This document shows, one piece after another, positions 8,433-17,258 of a DNA stretch of 64,000 nt. Below the pieces are notes generated by a model. The model worked only from the letters and a program-made list of their open reading frames with translations. It was not told where the DNA came from and did no database searches. The first letter of the stretch is position 1; the number at the start of each line of letters is the position of its first letter. Position numbers and translations under genes: made by a program. The DNA is taken from assembly GCF_015594925.2 (NCBI RefSeq), contig NZ_CP087590.1:2790001-2854000 (forward strand), in the 5' to 3' direction. Source of the stretch: Vibrio sp. VB16. GTDB taxonomy: Bacteria > Pseudomonadota > Gammaproteobacteria > Enterobacterales > Vibrionaceae.

Positions 8433-9683
8433 TTAAGCGTATACAGGTAACCGCTTACAGATATCTAGCACTTTTCGTTTCGTTGCTTCAATAACCGTTT
8501 CGTCGTTAATGTTATCCAAAACGTCACACATCCAACCCGCTAAAACCTTAGCATCTTCTTGCGTAAACCCACGGCGTGTAATTGCAGGAGAACCGACACG
8601 AATACCAGAGGTAACAAATGGACTGCGAGGGTCATTAGGCACTGAGTTTTTGTTTACGGTAATGTTGGCTGCACCTAACGCTGCATCCGCTTCTTTACCT
8701 GTAATATTTTTATCAATTAAATCGACAAGGAATAAGTGGTTTTCTGTTGAACCCGATACAATATTGTAACCACGTGCAATAAACTCAGACACCATCGCTT
8801 TTGCATTCGCAATAACACGCGCTTGATACTCTTTGAATTCTGGCTCCATCGCCTCTTTGAACGCAACCGCTTTCCCGGCAATAACATGCATTAGAGGGCC
8901 GCCTTGGCCTCCTGGGAATACCGCTGAATTCAGTTTCTTATACATGTCTTCACCAGCGTTCGATAAAATCAAACCACCACGAGGACCTGCAAGTGTTTTA
9001 TGCGTTGTTGTCGAAACAACATGAGCATGCGGTAATGGAGTTGGGTATACACCAGCGGCAATTAGACCCGCAACGTGCGCCATATCAACAAACAGATACG
9101 CGTCAACTTTATCAGCAATTTCACGCATACGTGCCCAATCAACAACCTGAGAATAAGCAGAGAAACCACCGATAATCATTTTAGGTTTATGTTGAACAGC
9201 CAACTGCTCCATCTCGTCATAGTTGATTTGACCAGCTTCATCGATACCGTAAGGGATAATGTTATAGTGCTTGCCGGAGAAGTTTACTGGTGACCCATGA
9301 GTCAGGTGACCACCGTGTGCCAAGCTCATACCTAACACGGTATCCCCAGGCTTCAGTAAAGCCATATAAACGGCACTGTTTGCTTGTGAGCCAGAGTGAG
9401 GTTGCACGTTAGCGTACTCACATTCAAATAACTGGCATGCACGATCAATTGCAAGCGATTCAGCCTTATCTACATACTCGCAACCACCATAATAACGCTT
9501 GCCCGGATAACCTTCGGCATATTTATTGGTTAACTGAGATCCTTGAGCTTCCATGACTCGTGGACTGGTGTAGTTTTCTGAAGCAATTAGCTCGATATGC
9601 TCTTCCTGACGAAGAGTCTCTTCCTGTATTGCAGCATATAGTTCTGCATCATAATCAGCAATGTTCATGTCACGCTTTAGCAT
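8433..9683 (-). CDS. glyA: Serine hydroxymethyltransferase
   Basis: PLP enzyme interconverting serine and glycine with tetrahydrofolate, the main source of one-carbon units. The PLP lysine sits in STTTHKTLAGPRGG; HIELIASENYTSPRVM and NKYAEGYPGKRYYGG near the N-terminus are family signatures. The frame opens 60 bases further upstream from a TTG, but the ATG at 9683 gives MLKRDMNIADYDAEL, like E. coli GlyA, with a strong AGGAG in front; this start yields 416 aa. The upstream region holds PurR and MetR sites, which control glyA in enterobacteria. Confidence 0.97.
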   Translation of the reverse strand: MLKRDMNIADYDAELYAAIQEETLRQEEHIELIASENYTSPRVMEAQGSQLTNKYAEGYPGKRYYGGCEYVDKAESLAIDRACQLFECEYANVQPHSGSQANSAVYMALLKPGDTVLGMSLAHGGHLTHGSPVNFSGKHYNIIPYGIDEAGQINYDEMEQLAVQHKPKMIIGGFSAYSQVVDWARMREIADKVDAYLFVDMAHVAGLIAAGVYPTPLPHAHVVSTTTHKTLAGPRGGLILSNAGEDMYKKLNSAVFPGGQGGPLMHVIAGKAVAFKEAMEPEFKEYQARVIANAKAMVSEFIARGYNIVSGSTENHLFLVDLIDKNITGKEADAALGAANITVNKNSVPNDPRSPFVTSGIRVGSPAITRRGFTQEDAKVLAGWMCDVLDNINDETVIEATKRKVLDICKRLPVYA

Positions 9684-9737
9684 CTGTATCTCCTGACTCA
9701 GATAATCTGAAATTCTAAAAAACCACACATCCAACCA

Positions 9738-9753
9738 ACGCAAACGTTTACGA
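9738..9753 (-). promoter_or_regulatory. PurR operator in the glyA leader
   Basis: ACGCAAACGTTTACGA agrees with the PurR consensus (ACGCAAACGTTTTCNT) at nearly every position. It lies 55-70 bases upstream of the glyA ATG. A possible minus-strand -10 (TAGAAT, 9773-9778) lies just upstream of it, so PurR bound here would block early elongation or initiation. glyA is a known PurR target in E. coli. Confidence 0.85.
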
Positions 9754-9844
9754 TGGTGTACTAAGTGGCGATATTCTACATAATTTGATCTATATCAGAA
9801 AGCAACTTAAGCAAAATAATCATGTGATTTTTTCATCTTCCATT

Positions 9845-9857
9845 TGAATTAAGTTCA
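9845..9857. promoter_or_regulatory. MetR-type binding site upstream of glyA
   Basis: TGAATTAAGTTCA matches the MetR pattern TGAA-N5-TTCA exactly. It is about 162 bases upstream of the glyA ATG. In E. coli MetR activates glyA from upstream of the promoter. The motif is short, so chance occurrence is possible, but the context fits. Confidence 0.6.
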
Positions 9858-9867
9858 TATCAATAAA

Positions 9868-9883
9868 TGACAGAAGTCTGTCA
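9868..9883. promoter_or_regulatory. Perfect inverted repeat, possible operator
   Basis: TGACAGAAGTCTGTCA has seven-base arms around a two-base centre, which looks like a dimeric-regulator site. It lies in the divergent glyA / YitT-gene intergenic region beside the MetR-type site. The regulator is unknown. Confidence 0.4.
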
Positions 9884-9909
9884 ACACTAAACTGTCAACT
9901 TCTTCCTTT

Positions 9910-9939
9910 ACAGTGTGTAAAGTGTAACTTACACACTGT
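9910..9939. promoter_or_regulatory. Inverted repeat upstream of the YitT-family gene
   Basis: Eleven-base perfect arms ACAGTGTGTAA / TTACACACTGT separated by eight bases (AGTGTAAC), which repeat part of the arm sequence. It has no T tail, so it is more like an operator than a terminator. It lies 84 bases before the YitT-family start and about 230 before glyA. Confidence 0.45.
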
Positions 9940-10022
9940 ACCTTCAAATTTAGCCTCCAAGCTACCGAAAATACAAATTTTTATCTACTATTCTCACCAT
10001 TAAATACCGCAAAAAAAGAAAA

Positions 10023-10625
10023 ATGATGCAAAAACACTCAATAAGAGAAGACTGGATAGCGATACTTACTGGTACGTTTTTAACGGCTCAGGGCATATTT
10101 TTTCTTCAATCTGCAAACCTCATTACTGGAGGAACAGCTGGCCTTTCGTTACTATTAAGTCAGTTAATACCATTTAGCTTTGGTACCTTCTATTTTTTGA
10201 CAAATATTCCTTTCTTTATCTTAGGTTGGCAACGGTTTGGCGCTCAGTTCGCTCTTAATAGTATTGTCTCATGTGGGCTTGTTTCACTGTTTGTCGACCA
10301 CTTAGATAGAGTGATCAACATCGAATCATTAAACGACATATATTGTGCCATTGCCGGCGGGTTATTGATGGGGCTAGGTATGTTAATTTTATTTAGGCAC
10401 CGTTCAAGCTTGGGTGGTTTCAATATTTTTTGTCTGCTTGTGCAAGATAAAACTGGCATTTCTGTTGGCAAGACACAGCTCGCCATTGACACCACTATTT
10501 TATTCTCGTCTTTCTTCTTTATAACCCCAACGATATTAGCCATTTCAGTACTCGGTGTGGTTGTACTTAATATTGTATTAGGAATGAATCATAAGCCATC
10601 TCGCTATACGGTAACCTATAGCTGA
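10023..10625 (+). CDS. YitT family membrane protein
   Basis: A 200-aa membrane protein with five to six predicted helices. LITGGTAGLSLLLSQ near the N-terminus and a central GGLLMGLGMLILFRHRSSLGG match the YitT/DUF161 family, whose role is not established (transport has been suggested). Unlike Bacillus YitT, it stops after the membrane part and lacks the C-terminal DUF2179 domain. The first codons are ATG ATG and either may be used. It is transcribed away from glyA and has two palindromes upstream. Confidence 0.8.
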   Translation: MMQKHSIREDWIAILTGTFLTAQGIFFLQSANLITGGTAGLSLLLSQLIPFSFGTFYFLTNIPFFILGWQRFGAQFALNSIVSCGLVSLFVDHLDRVINIESLNDIYCAIAGGLLMGLGMLILFRHRSSLGGFNIFCLLVQDKTGISVGKTQLAIDTTILFSSFFFITPTILAISVLGVVVLNIVLGMNHKPSRYTVTYS

Positions 10626-10714
10626 GAGTAAGGTTACGAATAAAGATAAACATTGTGCTGTTAGTTTTTCTAAGTAAAGTAATGGAATACTAGCGACTTA
10701 TTTGGATTAACAGC

Positions 10715-11860
10715 ATGGATGCCACGTTAAATACTCGTCATTTCGACCCCGTTGAATTTAGAAAAAAACTGCACCGTCAACCGGAACTATCAGAGCAAGA
10801 AAAACAGACATCCACCATTATATTCGCACAATTGAAAGACTTCGGGTTATCACCCGTCGGTCAAATAGGTGGATACGGCATAGTCTGTACTGTTGATAGT
10901 GGCAATGCAGGTGACACGACCTTGCTGCGAGCAGATTTCGATGCCTTACCTATCTGTGAAATAGCACAACATGACCATGTGTCCGAATACTTGGGCGTAA
11001 TGCATGCCTGTGGACATGATGGCCATACAAGTTCGCTTTTGTTGGTCGCCGAACATCTTTCACAACACCGACCTAAAACAGGCAAAGTGATTCTGTTATT
11101 TCAACCAGCAGAAGAAACAGGAACAGGGGCTCTCTCCATGCTTAATGATGAACCGTTATTATCATTAAAGGTTGATCATGTCTTCGCTTATCATAACCTG
11201 CCCGGTTACCCACTTAATCAGATCTTGGTAAAAGAAGGGACATTCGCCTGTGCTTCTACTGGCGTATTAATCGAGTTTGAAGGCAAGACCTCTCACGCTG
11301 CAAGGCCCGAAAATGGCTTCAACCCATGCCAAGCAATGGTCGAAACCGTGCAGTATTTGCAAAGTATTTCACAACAATATCCAGAGGCATTCAGTTTAGT
11401 CACAATAGTACATGCAAGGCTTGGAGAAGAAGCGTTCGGTATATCTCCTGGGTATGCAAAAGTAATGGCAACCATGCGCAGTGAGTGCAACCAGACCTTC
11501 TCAAGCATGAAAACTGATCTGCTATCGATGCTAGACAAACTACAAAAAGAAACAGGGATTAATGTAAAAATAGAGTGGGATGAACCATTCAAAGCGGCCA
11601 TCAATTCTACCGAACATAGCCAACTAATTTTCCAACAAGCTAAGCGCCTAGGTATGTCAGTAGTAAAGCTTGATGAACCCATGTGTTGGTCCGAAGACTT
11701 TGCCGAGTTTTTACTCCGATGGAATGGTGCGCTGTTCTGCATTGGCAGTGGTGAATCTCATCCTGAATTACACAACCCAGATTATGATTTCCCAGATGAT
11801 ATAATGAAAACAGCCAGCCAACTATTCGTTTCAATTGTTGACCGACTGCATTCAATTTAA
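10715..11860 (+). CDS. M20-family metallo-amidohydrolase
   Basis: Peptidase family M20D-like enzyme of 381 aa, similar to hippurate hydrolases and N-acyl-amino-acid or IAA-conjugate amidohydrolases. Metal-binding and catalytic motifs are visible: MHACGHDGH (about 94-102), QPAEETGTGA (about 130-139), a lid-domain segment GKTSHAARPENGFNP, and late HPELHNPDYDFPDD. It probably hydrolyses an N-acyl or amide bond in the cytosol; the substrate cannot be told from sequence. It is 90 bases after the YitT-like gene in the same direction, so they may be co-transcribed. No clear terminator separates it from the convergent treC. Confidence 0.85.
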   Translation: MDATLNTRHFDPVEFRKKLHRQPELSEQEKQTSTIIFAQLKDFGLSPVGQIGGYGIVCTVDSGNAGDTTLLRADFDALPICEIAQHDHVSEYLGVMHACGHDGHTSSLLLVAEHLSQHRPKTGKVILLFQPAEETGTGALSMLNDEPLLSLKVDHVFAYHNLPGYPLNQILVKEGTFACASTGVLIEFEGKTSHAARPENGFNPCQAMVETVQYLQSISQQYPEAFSLVTIVHARLGEEAFGISPGYAKVMATMRSECNQTFSSMKTDLLSMLDKLQKETGINVKIEWDEPFKAAINSTEHSQLIFQQAKRLGMSVVKLDEPMCWSEDFAEFLLRWNGALFCIGSGESHPELHNPDYDFPDDIMKTASQLFVSIVDRLHSI

Positions 11861-11897
11861 AAACCGAGGAGCTCTAGGGTCTATTGGTCTTTCGAGG

Positions 11898-13574
11898 CTA
11901 TTTTGCCGCGATTAAAACAACTCGTGTTTCATAGGGTCGTAATGACATCTTTCCTTCAACAGCGAGGCAGATACCATCACTATAATTACCTATCAAATAC
12001 TGTGCATTAACCAGGTCAATATGTTCAGGTAATGTGCATTCTGTTGGTTCAGCGTAGTAGTTATTTACGCAGATAAGTGTCTGTTCTTTGTTGCTACGGG
12101 CATAGCAGAAAACCTGTTTGTCATCAGGCATCAAATCTAAATAATCACCATCAGTAATTACCTGAATGTCTTTACGCAGCGTTAGTAGCTTCTTATAAAA
12201 GTGAAACACCGAATCAGGTGAATTGACCGCCAAGTCAGCATTGACGTCAATGTAATTTGAAGCAACACCTAACCACGGATTTGCTTTAGAGAATCCGGCA
12301 AACACCTTGTTATTCCATTGCATCGGTGCTCTGGAATTATCTCTCGACTTGTGAGACAGAATATCCAACATATCATCCTTATCGATACCTCGTTCGTTAA
12401 CCATAATGTCATAGATGTTGGTACTTTCTACATCACGGTATTGTTCAATCGAAGTGTACTTCGGATTCGTCATCCCGATTTCTTCACCTTGATAAATATA
12501 CGGTGTCCCTTGCATCATATGTATCGAGGTAGCAAGCATTTTCGCAGATTCAATTAGGTACTCTGTATCATTACCTAAACGGCTTACAATACGAGGCTGA
12601 TCATGGTTACACCAAAACAACGCCCCCCAACCTTTCCCGTTCAACCCGCTCTGCCAATGACTAAATATCTGTTTTAATTCTATAAAATCAAATGGTTTTT
12701 TAGTCCATTTATCACCATTGTTATAGTCAACTTTCAAATGATGGAAGTTAAACACCATAGACAATTCTTTCTTATCTAAGGAAGAGTACTGTTGGCAGTG
12801 TTCCAGATTGGTCGATGACATTTCTCCCACGGTTACACTGCCGTATTTCTGAAAAACATCGCGGCTGATCTCTTGAAGGTACTCGTGAACCTTGGGTCCA
12901 TCGGTATAAAATCGACGCCCATCACCAGCATAATCATTAGGAAAATCTTGTTGTTTAGATATCAGGTTAATGACATCTAAACGGAATCCATCAATGCCCT
13001 TTTCTGCCCAAAAACTGATTACATCTTTAACTTCTTGACGAACTTTGGGGTTCTCCCAATTCAAATCCGCTTGTTCTTTAGCAAATAGGTGCAGATAATA
13101 TTGATCTGTTTTCTGGTCTAACTCCCACGCATTGCCTCCAAACTTGGATTGCCAATTAGTTGGCGGTTGTCCTTCTATCGGGTCTTTCCAGATATAGTAA
13201 TCTCGATACTCACTCTCTATATTACCAAGTGCAGCTTGAAACCACTTATGCTCTGTTGACGTATGATTTACGACAATATCCATGATTATGCGAATACCTT
13301 TTTGATGTGCTATAGCAAGCAATTCATCAAAATCAGCCATGGTTCCAAATTCTGGGTTGATAGCGTAATAGTCTGAAATATCATAGCCATTATCTATCAT
13401 TGGAGACTGATAAACTGGCGTCAACCAAATAGCATCAACGCCCAAAAGTTTAAGGTAATCAAGTTTACTCGTTATACCTTTAATATCCCCAGTACCTTTT
13501 GATCCACTATCACAAAAGCTTTTAGGATAGATTTGATAAATTGCTGCGGTACGCCACCACTCTGCCGTATTCAT
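11898..13574 (-). CDS. treC: Trehalose-6-phosphate hydrolase TreC
   Basis: GH13 glycosidase of about 558 aa that splits trehalose-6-phosphate into glucose and glucose-6-phosphate. Conserved regions in order: AIWLTPVYQSPMIDNGYDISDY, DIVVNHTS, GFRLDVINL with the nucleophile Asp, VGEMSS with the acid/base Glu, and WCNHDQPRIVSR. I chose the ATG at 13574, which gives MNTAEWW and lines up with E. coli TreC; an ATG two codons earlier (13580) is also possible. It follows treB by about 60 bases, the usual treBC operon. Confidence 0.95.
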   Translation of the reverse strand: MNTAEWWRTAAIYQIYPKSFCDSGSKGTGDIKGITSKLDYLKLLGVDAIWLTPVYQSPMIDNGYDISDYYAINPEFGTMADFDELLAIAHQKGIRIIMDIVVNHTSTEHKWFQAALGNIESEYRDYYIWKDPIEGQPPTNWQSKFGGNAWELDQKTDQYYLHLFAKEQADLNWENPKVRQEVKDVISFWAEKGIDGFRLDVINLISKQQDFPNDYAGDGRRFYTDGPKVHEYLQEISRDVFQKYGSVTVGEMSSTNLEHCQQYSSLDKKELSMVFNFHHLKVDYNNGDKWTKKPFDFIELKQIFSHWQSGLNGKGWGALFWCNHDQPRIVSRLGNDTEYLIESAKMLATSIHMMQGTPYIYQGEEIGMTNPKYTSIEQYRDVESTNIYDIMVNERGIDKDDMLDILSHKSRDNSRAPMQWNNKVFAGFSKANPWLGVASNYIDVNADLAVNSPDSVFHFYKKLLTLRKDIQVITDGDYLDLMPDDKQVFCYARSNKEQTLICVNNYYAEPTECTLPEHIDLVNAQYLIGNYSDGICLAVEGKMSLRPYETRVVLIAAK

Positions 13575-13636
13575 AATCATCTCTCTAATTTATCTTTACA
13601 AAAATGGAGTGGCCAATCTGACCACCCCAAAAGGGC

Positions 13637-15061
13637 TTATGCACTTGCGACTTCTAATTCGCCTTTTAACTGTGCTCTTTTGTAGAAAAATAGAGTCAAT
13701 GTTATAGGTAGTAAGATAGCAACCAACATGGCAATTGCGTATATCGTCCAGTATTGAGGTTGAATAGAAAGGATACCGGGTAAGCCACCAACACCTATCC
13801 CGTTAGCCATGACACCAGCACTACCACAAATTGCCGCTGCAACCGCCGACCCAACCATCGCACTCAGCATTGGGAATTTATACTTTAGATTGATGCCGTA
13901 CATTGCCGGTTCTGTTACGCCCAAATAGGCAGAGATTGCCGCAGGCACAGATATATCACGTTCGCCATTTTTACGGCTGATAATGATGATACCGACGACC
14001 GCAGAAGCTTGTGCGATGTTAGAAAGTGCGATAAGTGGCCAAATCGGTGTTCCACCAAGCTCTTGCATCAATTGCAGGTCAACGGCGTTAGTCGTATGGT
14101 GAACACCCGTAATAACAAGTGGCGCATACAAGAAGCCGAATACCATAGCACCAAGTATTGCGAAATCGCCCGTCATTGCGACTTTCGCAGCAAACGCGAC
14201 ACCATTACCGATAACGCGGCCAAAAGGGCCAATTAGGGCATGTGCAAGTACTACCGAAAGAATAATCGACACAAACGGTACGACAACAAGATACAAATAC
14301 GATGGGACAATTCGCTTAAGGTTCGTTTCAATGAAAGCCAGTGCCACACCCGCAAGCATCGCTGGGATAACCTGAGCTTGATAGCCTACTTTTTCGATAA
14401 CAAACAACCCAAAGTCCCATACTTCTGGCGCCGCTTTACCTATCATGTAAGCATTCATCAGTTGCGGCGACACTAAGGTAACACCAAGTGTAATACCAAG
14501 TATCGGTGTCCCACCTAGCTTCTTAACCGTGGACCAACAAACCCCAACAGGGAGGAAGAAAAATATCGCTTCACCGATCAACCATAGGAACGAATGTACC
14601 GTCGCCCAAAACTGACTAATCTGCGTAAGGGTTTGGCCATCAAACATCTTGATGTCGCCAATGACATTCCTGAAACCTAAGATCAAACCACCAGTGATAA
14701 TAGCGGGTAGCAGAGGCACGAAAATTTCGGCTAAATGGGAGATGCCTCTCTCTAAGATATTCATATTTTGACGAGCAGCCACTTTTGCTTCATCTTTTGA
14801 CGAGGACGACTGGCCCGTCATTTCAATTAGTATTTTATATACCTCATCAACTTCCGTTCCGATAACGACTTGAAATTGACCGGCATTGGTAAAACAGCCT
14901 TTGACTATTTTTAAGGTTTCTAGACCTTTAACATCTGCGATTTCAGTATCTTGCAATACAAAACGTAAACGCGTTAGACAGTGACTGACACTGGCAATAT
15001 TATCTCCACCGCCTACTAACTCTATAAGACGTGCAATATCTTCTCTTGCAATATTACTCAT
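13637..15061 (-). CDS. treB: PTS trehalose-specific EIIBC component TreB
   Basis: Membrane permease that imports trehalose and phosphorylates it to trehalose-6-phosphate. The N-terminal EIIB domain carries phospho-acceptor Cys28 (SHCLTRLRFVL); the rest is an EIIC domain with about ten helices, including a long GVHHTTNAVDLQLMQELGG loop and the TEPAMYGINLKY motif. The EIIA function must come from elsewhere, usually glucose EIIA (Crr). The frame opens at a GTG three codons earlier, but the ATG at 15061 has AAGGGTGAG in front. It is the first gene of treBC, just downstream of the TreR operators. Confidence 0.95.
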   Translation of the reverse strand: MSNIAREDIARLIELVGGGDNIASVSHCLTRLRFVLQDTEIADVKGLETLKIVKGCFTNAGQFQVVIGTEVDEVYKILIEMTGQSSSSKDEAKVAARQNMNILERGISHLAEIFVPLLPAIITGGLILGFRNVIGDIKMFDGQTLTQISQFWATVHSFLWLIGEAIFFFLPVGVCWSTVKKLGGTPILGITLGVTLVSPQLMNAYMIGKAAPEVWDFGLFVIEKVGYQAQVIPAMLAGVALAFIETNLKRIVPSYLYLVVVPFVSIILSVVLAHALIGPFGRVIGNGVAFAAKVAMTGDFAILGAMVFGFLYAPLVITGVHHTTNAVDLQLMQELGGTPIWPLIALSNIAQASAVVGIIIISRKNGERDISVPAAISAYLGVTEPAMYGINLKYKFPMLSAMVGSAVAAAICGSAGVMANGIGVGGLPGILSIQPQYWTIYAIAMLVAILLPITLTLFFYKRAQLKGELEVASA

Positions 15062-15164
15062 TATTCTCACCCTTTTATAACTTATTAAAGTCTATACCAA
15101 ACCCCAAAAAATTAACGCTTATCATCACAGACATTGAGGTTGAAAAACAAAACAAACAATTAAT

Positions 15165-15176
15165 GGGAACATTCCC
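15165..15176. promoter_or_regulatory. TreR operator, treB-proximal
   Basis: GGGAACATTCCC, a perfect palindrome around CA, matching the LacI-family TreR operator type. It lies about 104 bases upstream of treB and downstream of a candidate minus-strand -10 (TATACT, rc at about 15186-15191). A second copy lies 55 bases away. Confidence 0.8.
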
Positions 15177-15219
15177 ACTAACGGAAAGTATAATGCACGA
15201 TTATGTGTAAATATAAAAT

Positions 15220-15231
15220 GGGAACAGTCCC
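15220..15231. promoter_or_regulatory. TreR operator, treR-side
   Basis: GGGAACAGTCCC, the second copy of the tre operator, here with AATGGGAAC...CCCATTA flanks like the first. Centre-to-centre spacing to the first is 55 bases, about five helical turns, so one tetramer or two dimers could hold a loop across the treB promoter. Confidence 0.78.
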
Positions 15232-15297
15232 ATTAATTGAGCAAGGTCACATCTGATCTTATTTATATCAATATAAACAAGACGTTAGATATTCAAT

Positions 15298-16245
15298 CTA
15301 ATTAATTGGGATTTGAGTGATATGTTTTTCCGTTTTATCCCCTAAAAGCTGGGATATCAGCATGTTAGCGGCATAACAGCCCGCTTCTTCATAGCCAGGG
15401 TCAACGCTGAACGTGTTAGGAAAAAGAAAGGAAAGTAGTTGATTGCCACCCACACCAGTCACCATCACTTCATCTCGTGAAAGCTCTTGTAATCTTTTAA
15501 TCACACCTAGAGCTAAGGAGTCACTGGCGCAAGCAATCGCTTGAGTTTTTTCATTTAAAATTGAATCGACCTGTTGATAAGCACTTTCGTGACTCAATTG
15601 ACCGGTGCTATAACAAGGCGTAGTGCCGTTCTTTTTACACCAATCTAAATAGGCATTTAGACGAGTCTCACCGGTTGATTTATCGCTTATATCGACACCG
15701 ATATAAGCCACTTCCGATAAAGAATGGTTCTTTATATGCTCCAGTGCTTTTATAATCACACCCGCGTTATCGTAATCGACCGACGAGATACCTTCCACAT
15801 CCATGGCAATGACGACGATTTTGCTTTTCCATTCAACCAGACGAGAAATATCACAGCCAGTAAAACCAAAAAGGATAACACCATCAACATTTCGCTTTTT
15901 GAGTACGTTTAGATGGTCGTTGGTTTTATCTTTATCAAACTGACTCTCCATGATAACCACATCGTATCCGGCACTATAAAGTGTATCGAGGATACTACTG
16001 ACGGCGCTATTTTCGGAAGGAGAATCTAGACGAGAGATAATAACACCAACAACCTTCTGGCTACCTCCGCGCATAGACTGCGCTGATTTCGACGGTACAT
16101 AACCAGACTCTGCAATTATTTTCTCTACCCGTTCACGGGTATCCGGCTTCACTTTAGGGTCATTGGTTAATACACGAGAAACCGTTGACTTACCAACACC
16201 AGAAAGTTTTGCAATATCATGAATAGTCAATTTTTTTGTTGGCAT
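15298..16245 (-). CDS. treR: Trehalose operon repressor TreR (LacI family)
   Basis: LacI-family repressor of 315 aa. The N-terminal helix-turn-helix reads LTIHDIAKLSGVGKSTVSRVL followed by the hinge SAQSMRGGSQKVVGVI; a periplasmic-binding-protein-like sensor domain follows, which in E. coli binds trehalose-6-phosphate. The frame opens from a TTG 21 bases upstream, but the ATG at 16245 aligns with E. coli TreR. That start overlaps the stop of the upstream lipoprotein gene (TGATG), so treR is probably translated by coupling from the gmhB side. Its targets are the two GGGAAC-type palindromes before treB. Confidence 0.92.
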   Translation of the reverse strand: MPTKKLTIHDIAKLSGVGKSTVSRVLTNDPKVKPDTRERVEKIIAESGYVPSKSAQSMRGGSQKVVGVIISRLDSPSENSAVSSILDTLYSAGYDVVIMESQFDKDKTNDHLNVLKKRNVDGVILFGFTGCDISRLVEWKSKIVVIAMDVEGISSVDYDNAGVIIKALEHIKNHSLSEVAYIGVDISDKSTGETRLNAYLDWCKKNGTTPCYSTGQLSHESAYQQVDSILNEKTQAIACASDSLALGVIKRLQELSRDEVMVTGVGGNQLLSFLFPNTFSVDPGYEEAGCYAANMLISQLLGDKTEKHITQIPIN

Positions 16246-16541
16246 CAATTCATTACCTGATCGCAATTTACAACCGTATCCGAACTAAGTGTCAACATGG
16301 CTCGGGTTCCCTTTAGCCAAAGCAACAATTCACGGTCCGTGTTTTGATATTTGCTTCCCGAAGCCGCTGGAATTTGTTTTAGTGCGATACGTTTATGCGC
16401 CATGACTATTTCTGCTGTATTTTCGTCTATAGTTGACACCGTAAACTGCGTTCCGTTATTGCAAACATAGAACGGTTCTATGGTCGAACTGCATCCAACC
16501 AACACCATAATTATTGACATAAAAAGCCACTTTATATTCAC
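16245..16541 (-). CDS. MliC-like lysozyme-inhibitor lipoprotein
   Basis: Small lipoprotein of 98 aa from a GTG start at 16541, chosen because AAAGG lies seven bases in front; a longer frame without a good ribosome site opens inside gmhB. The lipobox is IMVLVGC. The mature part has the MliC/PliC pattern: PFYVCNNGTQF, ALKQIPAASGSKYQN, LLLWLKGTRAMLTL. In MliC the SGxxY-type loop inserts into the active site of C-type lysozymes. The gene lies between gmhB and treR, all on the minus strand, and its stop overlaps the treR start. Confidence 0.82.
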   Translation of the reverse strand: MNIKWLFMSIIMVLVGCSSTIEPFYVCNNGTQFTVSTIDENTAEIVMAHKRIALKQIPAASGSKYQNTDRELLLWLKGTRAMLTLSSDTVVNCDQVMN

Positions 16542-16551
16542 ACTAAAACCT

Positions 16552-17106
16552 TTATATCTGTTCAAGGTATGCTGGTACGTCTTTAATACTGTTAAGTACC
16601 GTCGAGGCAATAGATGCTCCCTTGTCTGTCACTGGCTTGCCGGTCCTGACTAATATTTTAGTGCCAACACCAGCCGCTTCCGCGGCCATCATGTCCTCCG
16701 CTTTATCACCGACCATAACCGAATTCTTCATGTCAATCTTTAAGAAATCACGCGCAGAAAGAAACATGCCAGGCTTGGGTTTACGGCAATCACAGTCTTG
16801 TTTATATTCACCAATACCATGCTCTGGGTGGTGCATGCAGTAATAGATCCCATCGAACTCAACACCGTTATCGACAAAGTTCCAATCCATCCACTCAGTT
16901 AATGAGAGAAACCTATCTTCGCTAAACAACCCGCGGGCAACACCGGATTGGTTCGTGACCAAAACCAAAAGATACCCCATCTGTTGTAATTTATTTGTCG
17001 CTTCAAAGACGCCGTCGATGAATTCAAAATCATGTTCATCATGAACGTACCCATGATCGACATTAATCACACCATCTCGGTCTAAAAACACAGCAGGTTT
17101 AGCCAA
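16552..17106 (-). CDS. gmhB: D-glycero-beta-D-manno-heptose-1,7-bisphosphate 7-phosphatase
   Basis: HAD phosphatase of 184 aa making ADP-heptose precursors for lipopolysaccharide core. The nucleophile motif is FLDRDGVINVDHGYVH; the zinc-binding loop CMHHPEHG...CDCRKPKPGM and the late MVGDKAEDMMAAEAAG are typical of GmhB. The start is TTG with GAGG nine bases upstream. It heads a minus-strand run with the MliC-like gene and treR. Confidence 0.94.
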   Translation of the reverse strand: MAKPAVFLDRDGVINVDHGYVHDEHDFEFIDGVFEATNKLQQMGYLLVLVTNQSGVARGLFSEDRFLSLTEWMDWNFVDNGVEFDGIYYCMHHPEHGIGEYKQDCDCRKPKPGMFLSARDFLKIDMKNSVMVGDKAEDMMAAEAAGVGTKILVRTGKPVTDKGASIASTVLNSIKDVPAYLEQI

Positions 17107-17258
17107 AGCGTTATCCTCATTAGATATTTAGATCGAAATTATTGCACGCTTTACAACGCTAATCACCATTTATCCTCAAACAACAAGGTTTGTTTAATGT
17201 CGTTTTATCGCGTTTAGAACGCCGTAACATCCAAATAACACGCTCCAAATGGAGCTAC

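Noticed and set aside
11293..11742. 149-codon open frame antisense to the M20 amidohydrolase gene
   Set aside because: Shadow of a clear coding gene; composition looks like a reverse-frame translation and there is no supporting start signal.
13605..13627. Hairpin in the treB-treC gap
   Set aside because: The stem GGAGTGGCCA / TGACCACCCC has two mismatches and no T run; too weak to call, though it might mildly affect message stability.
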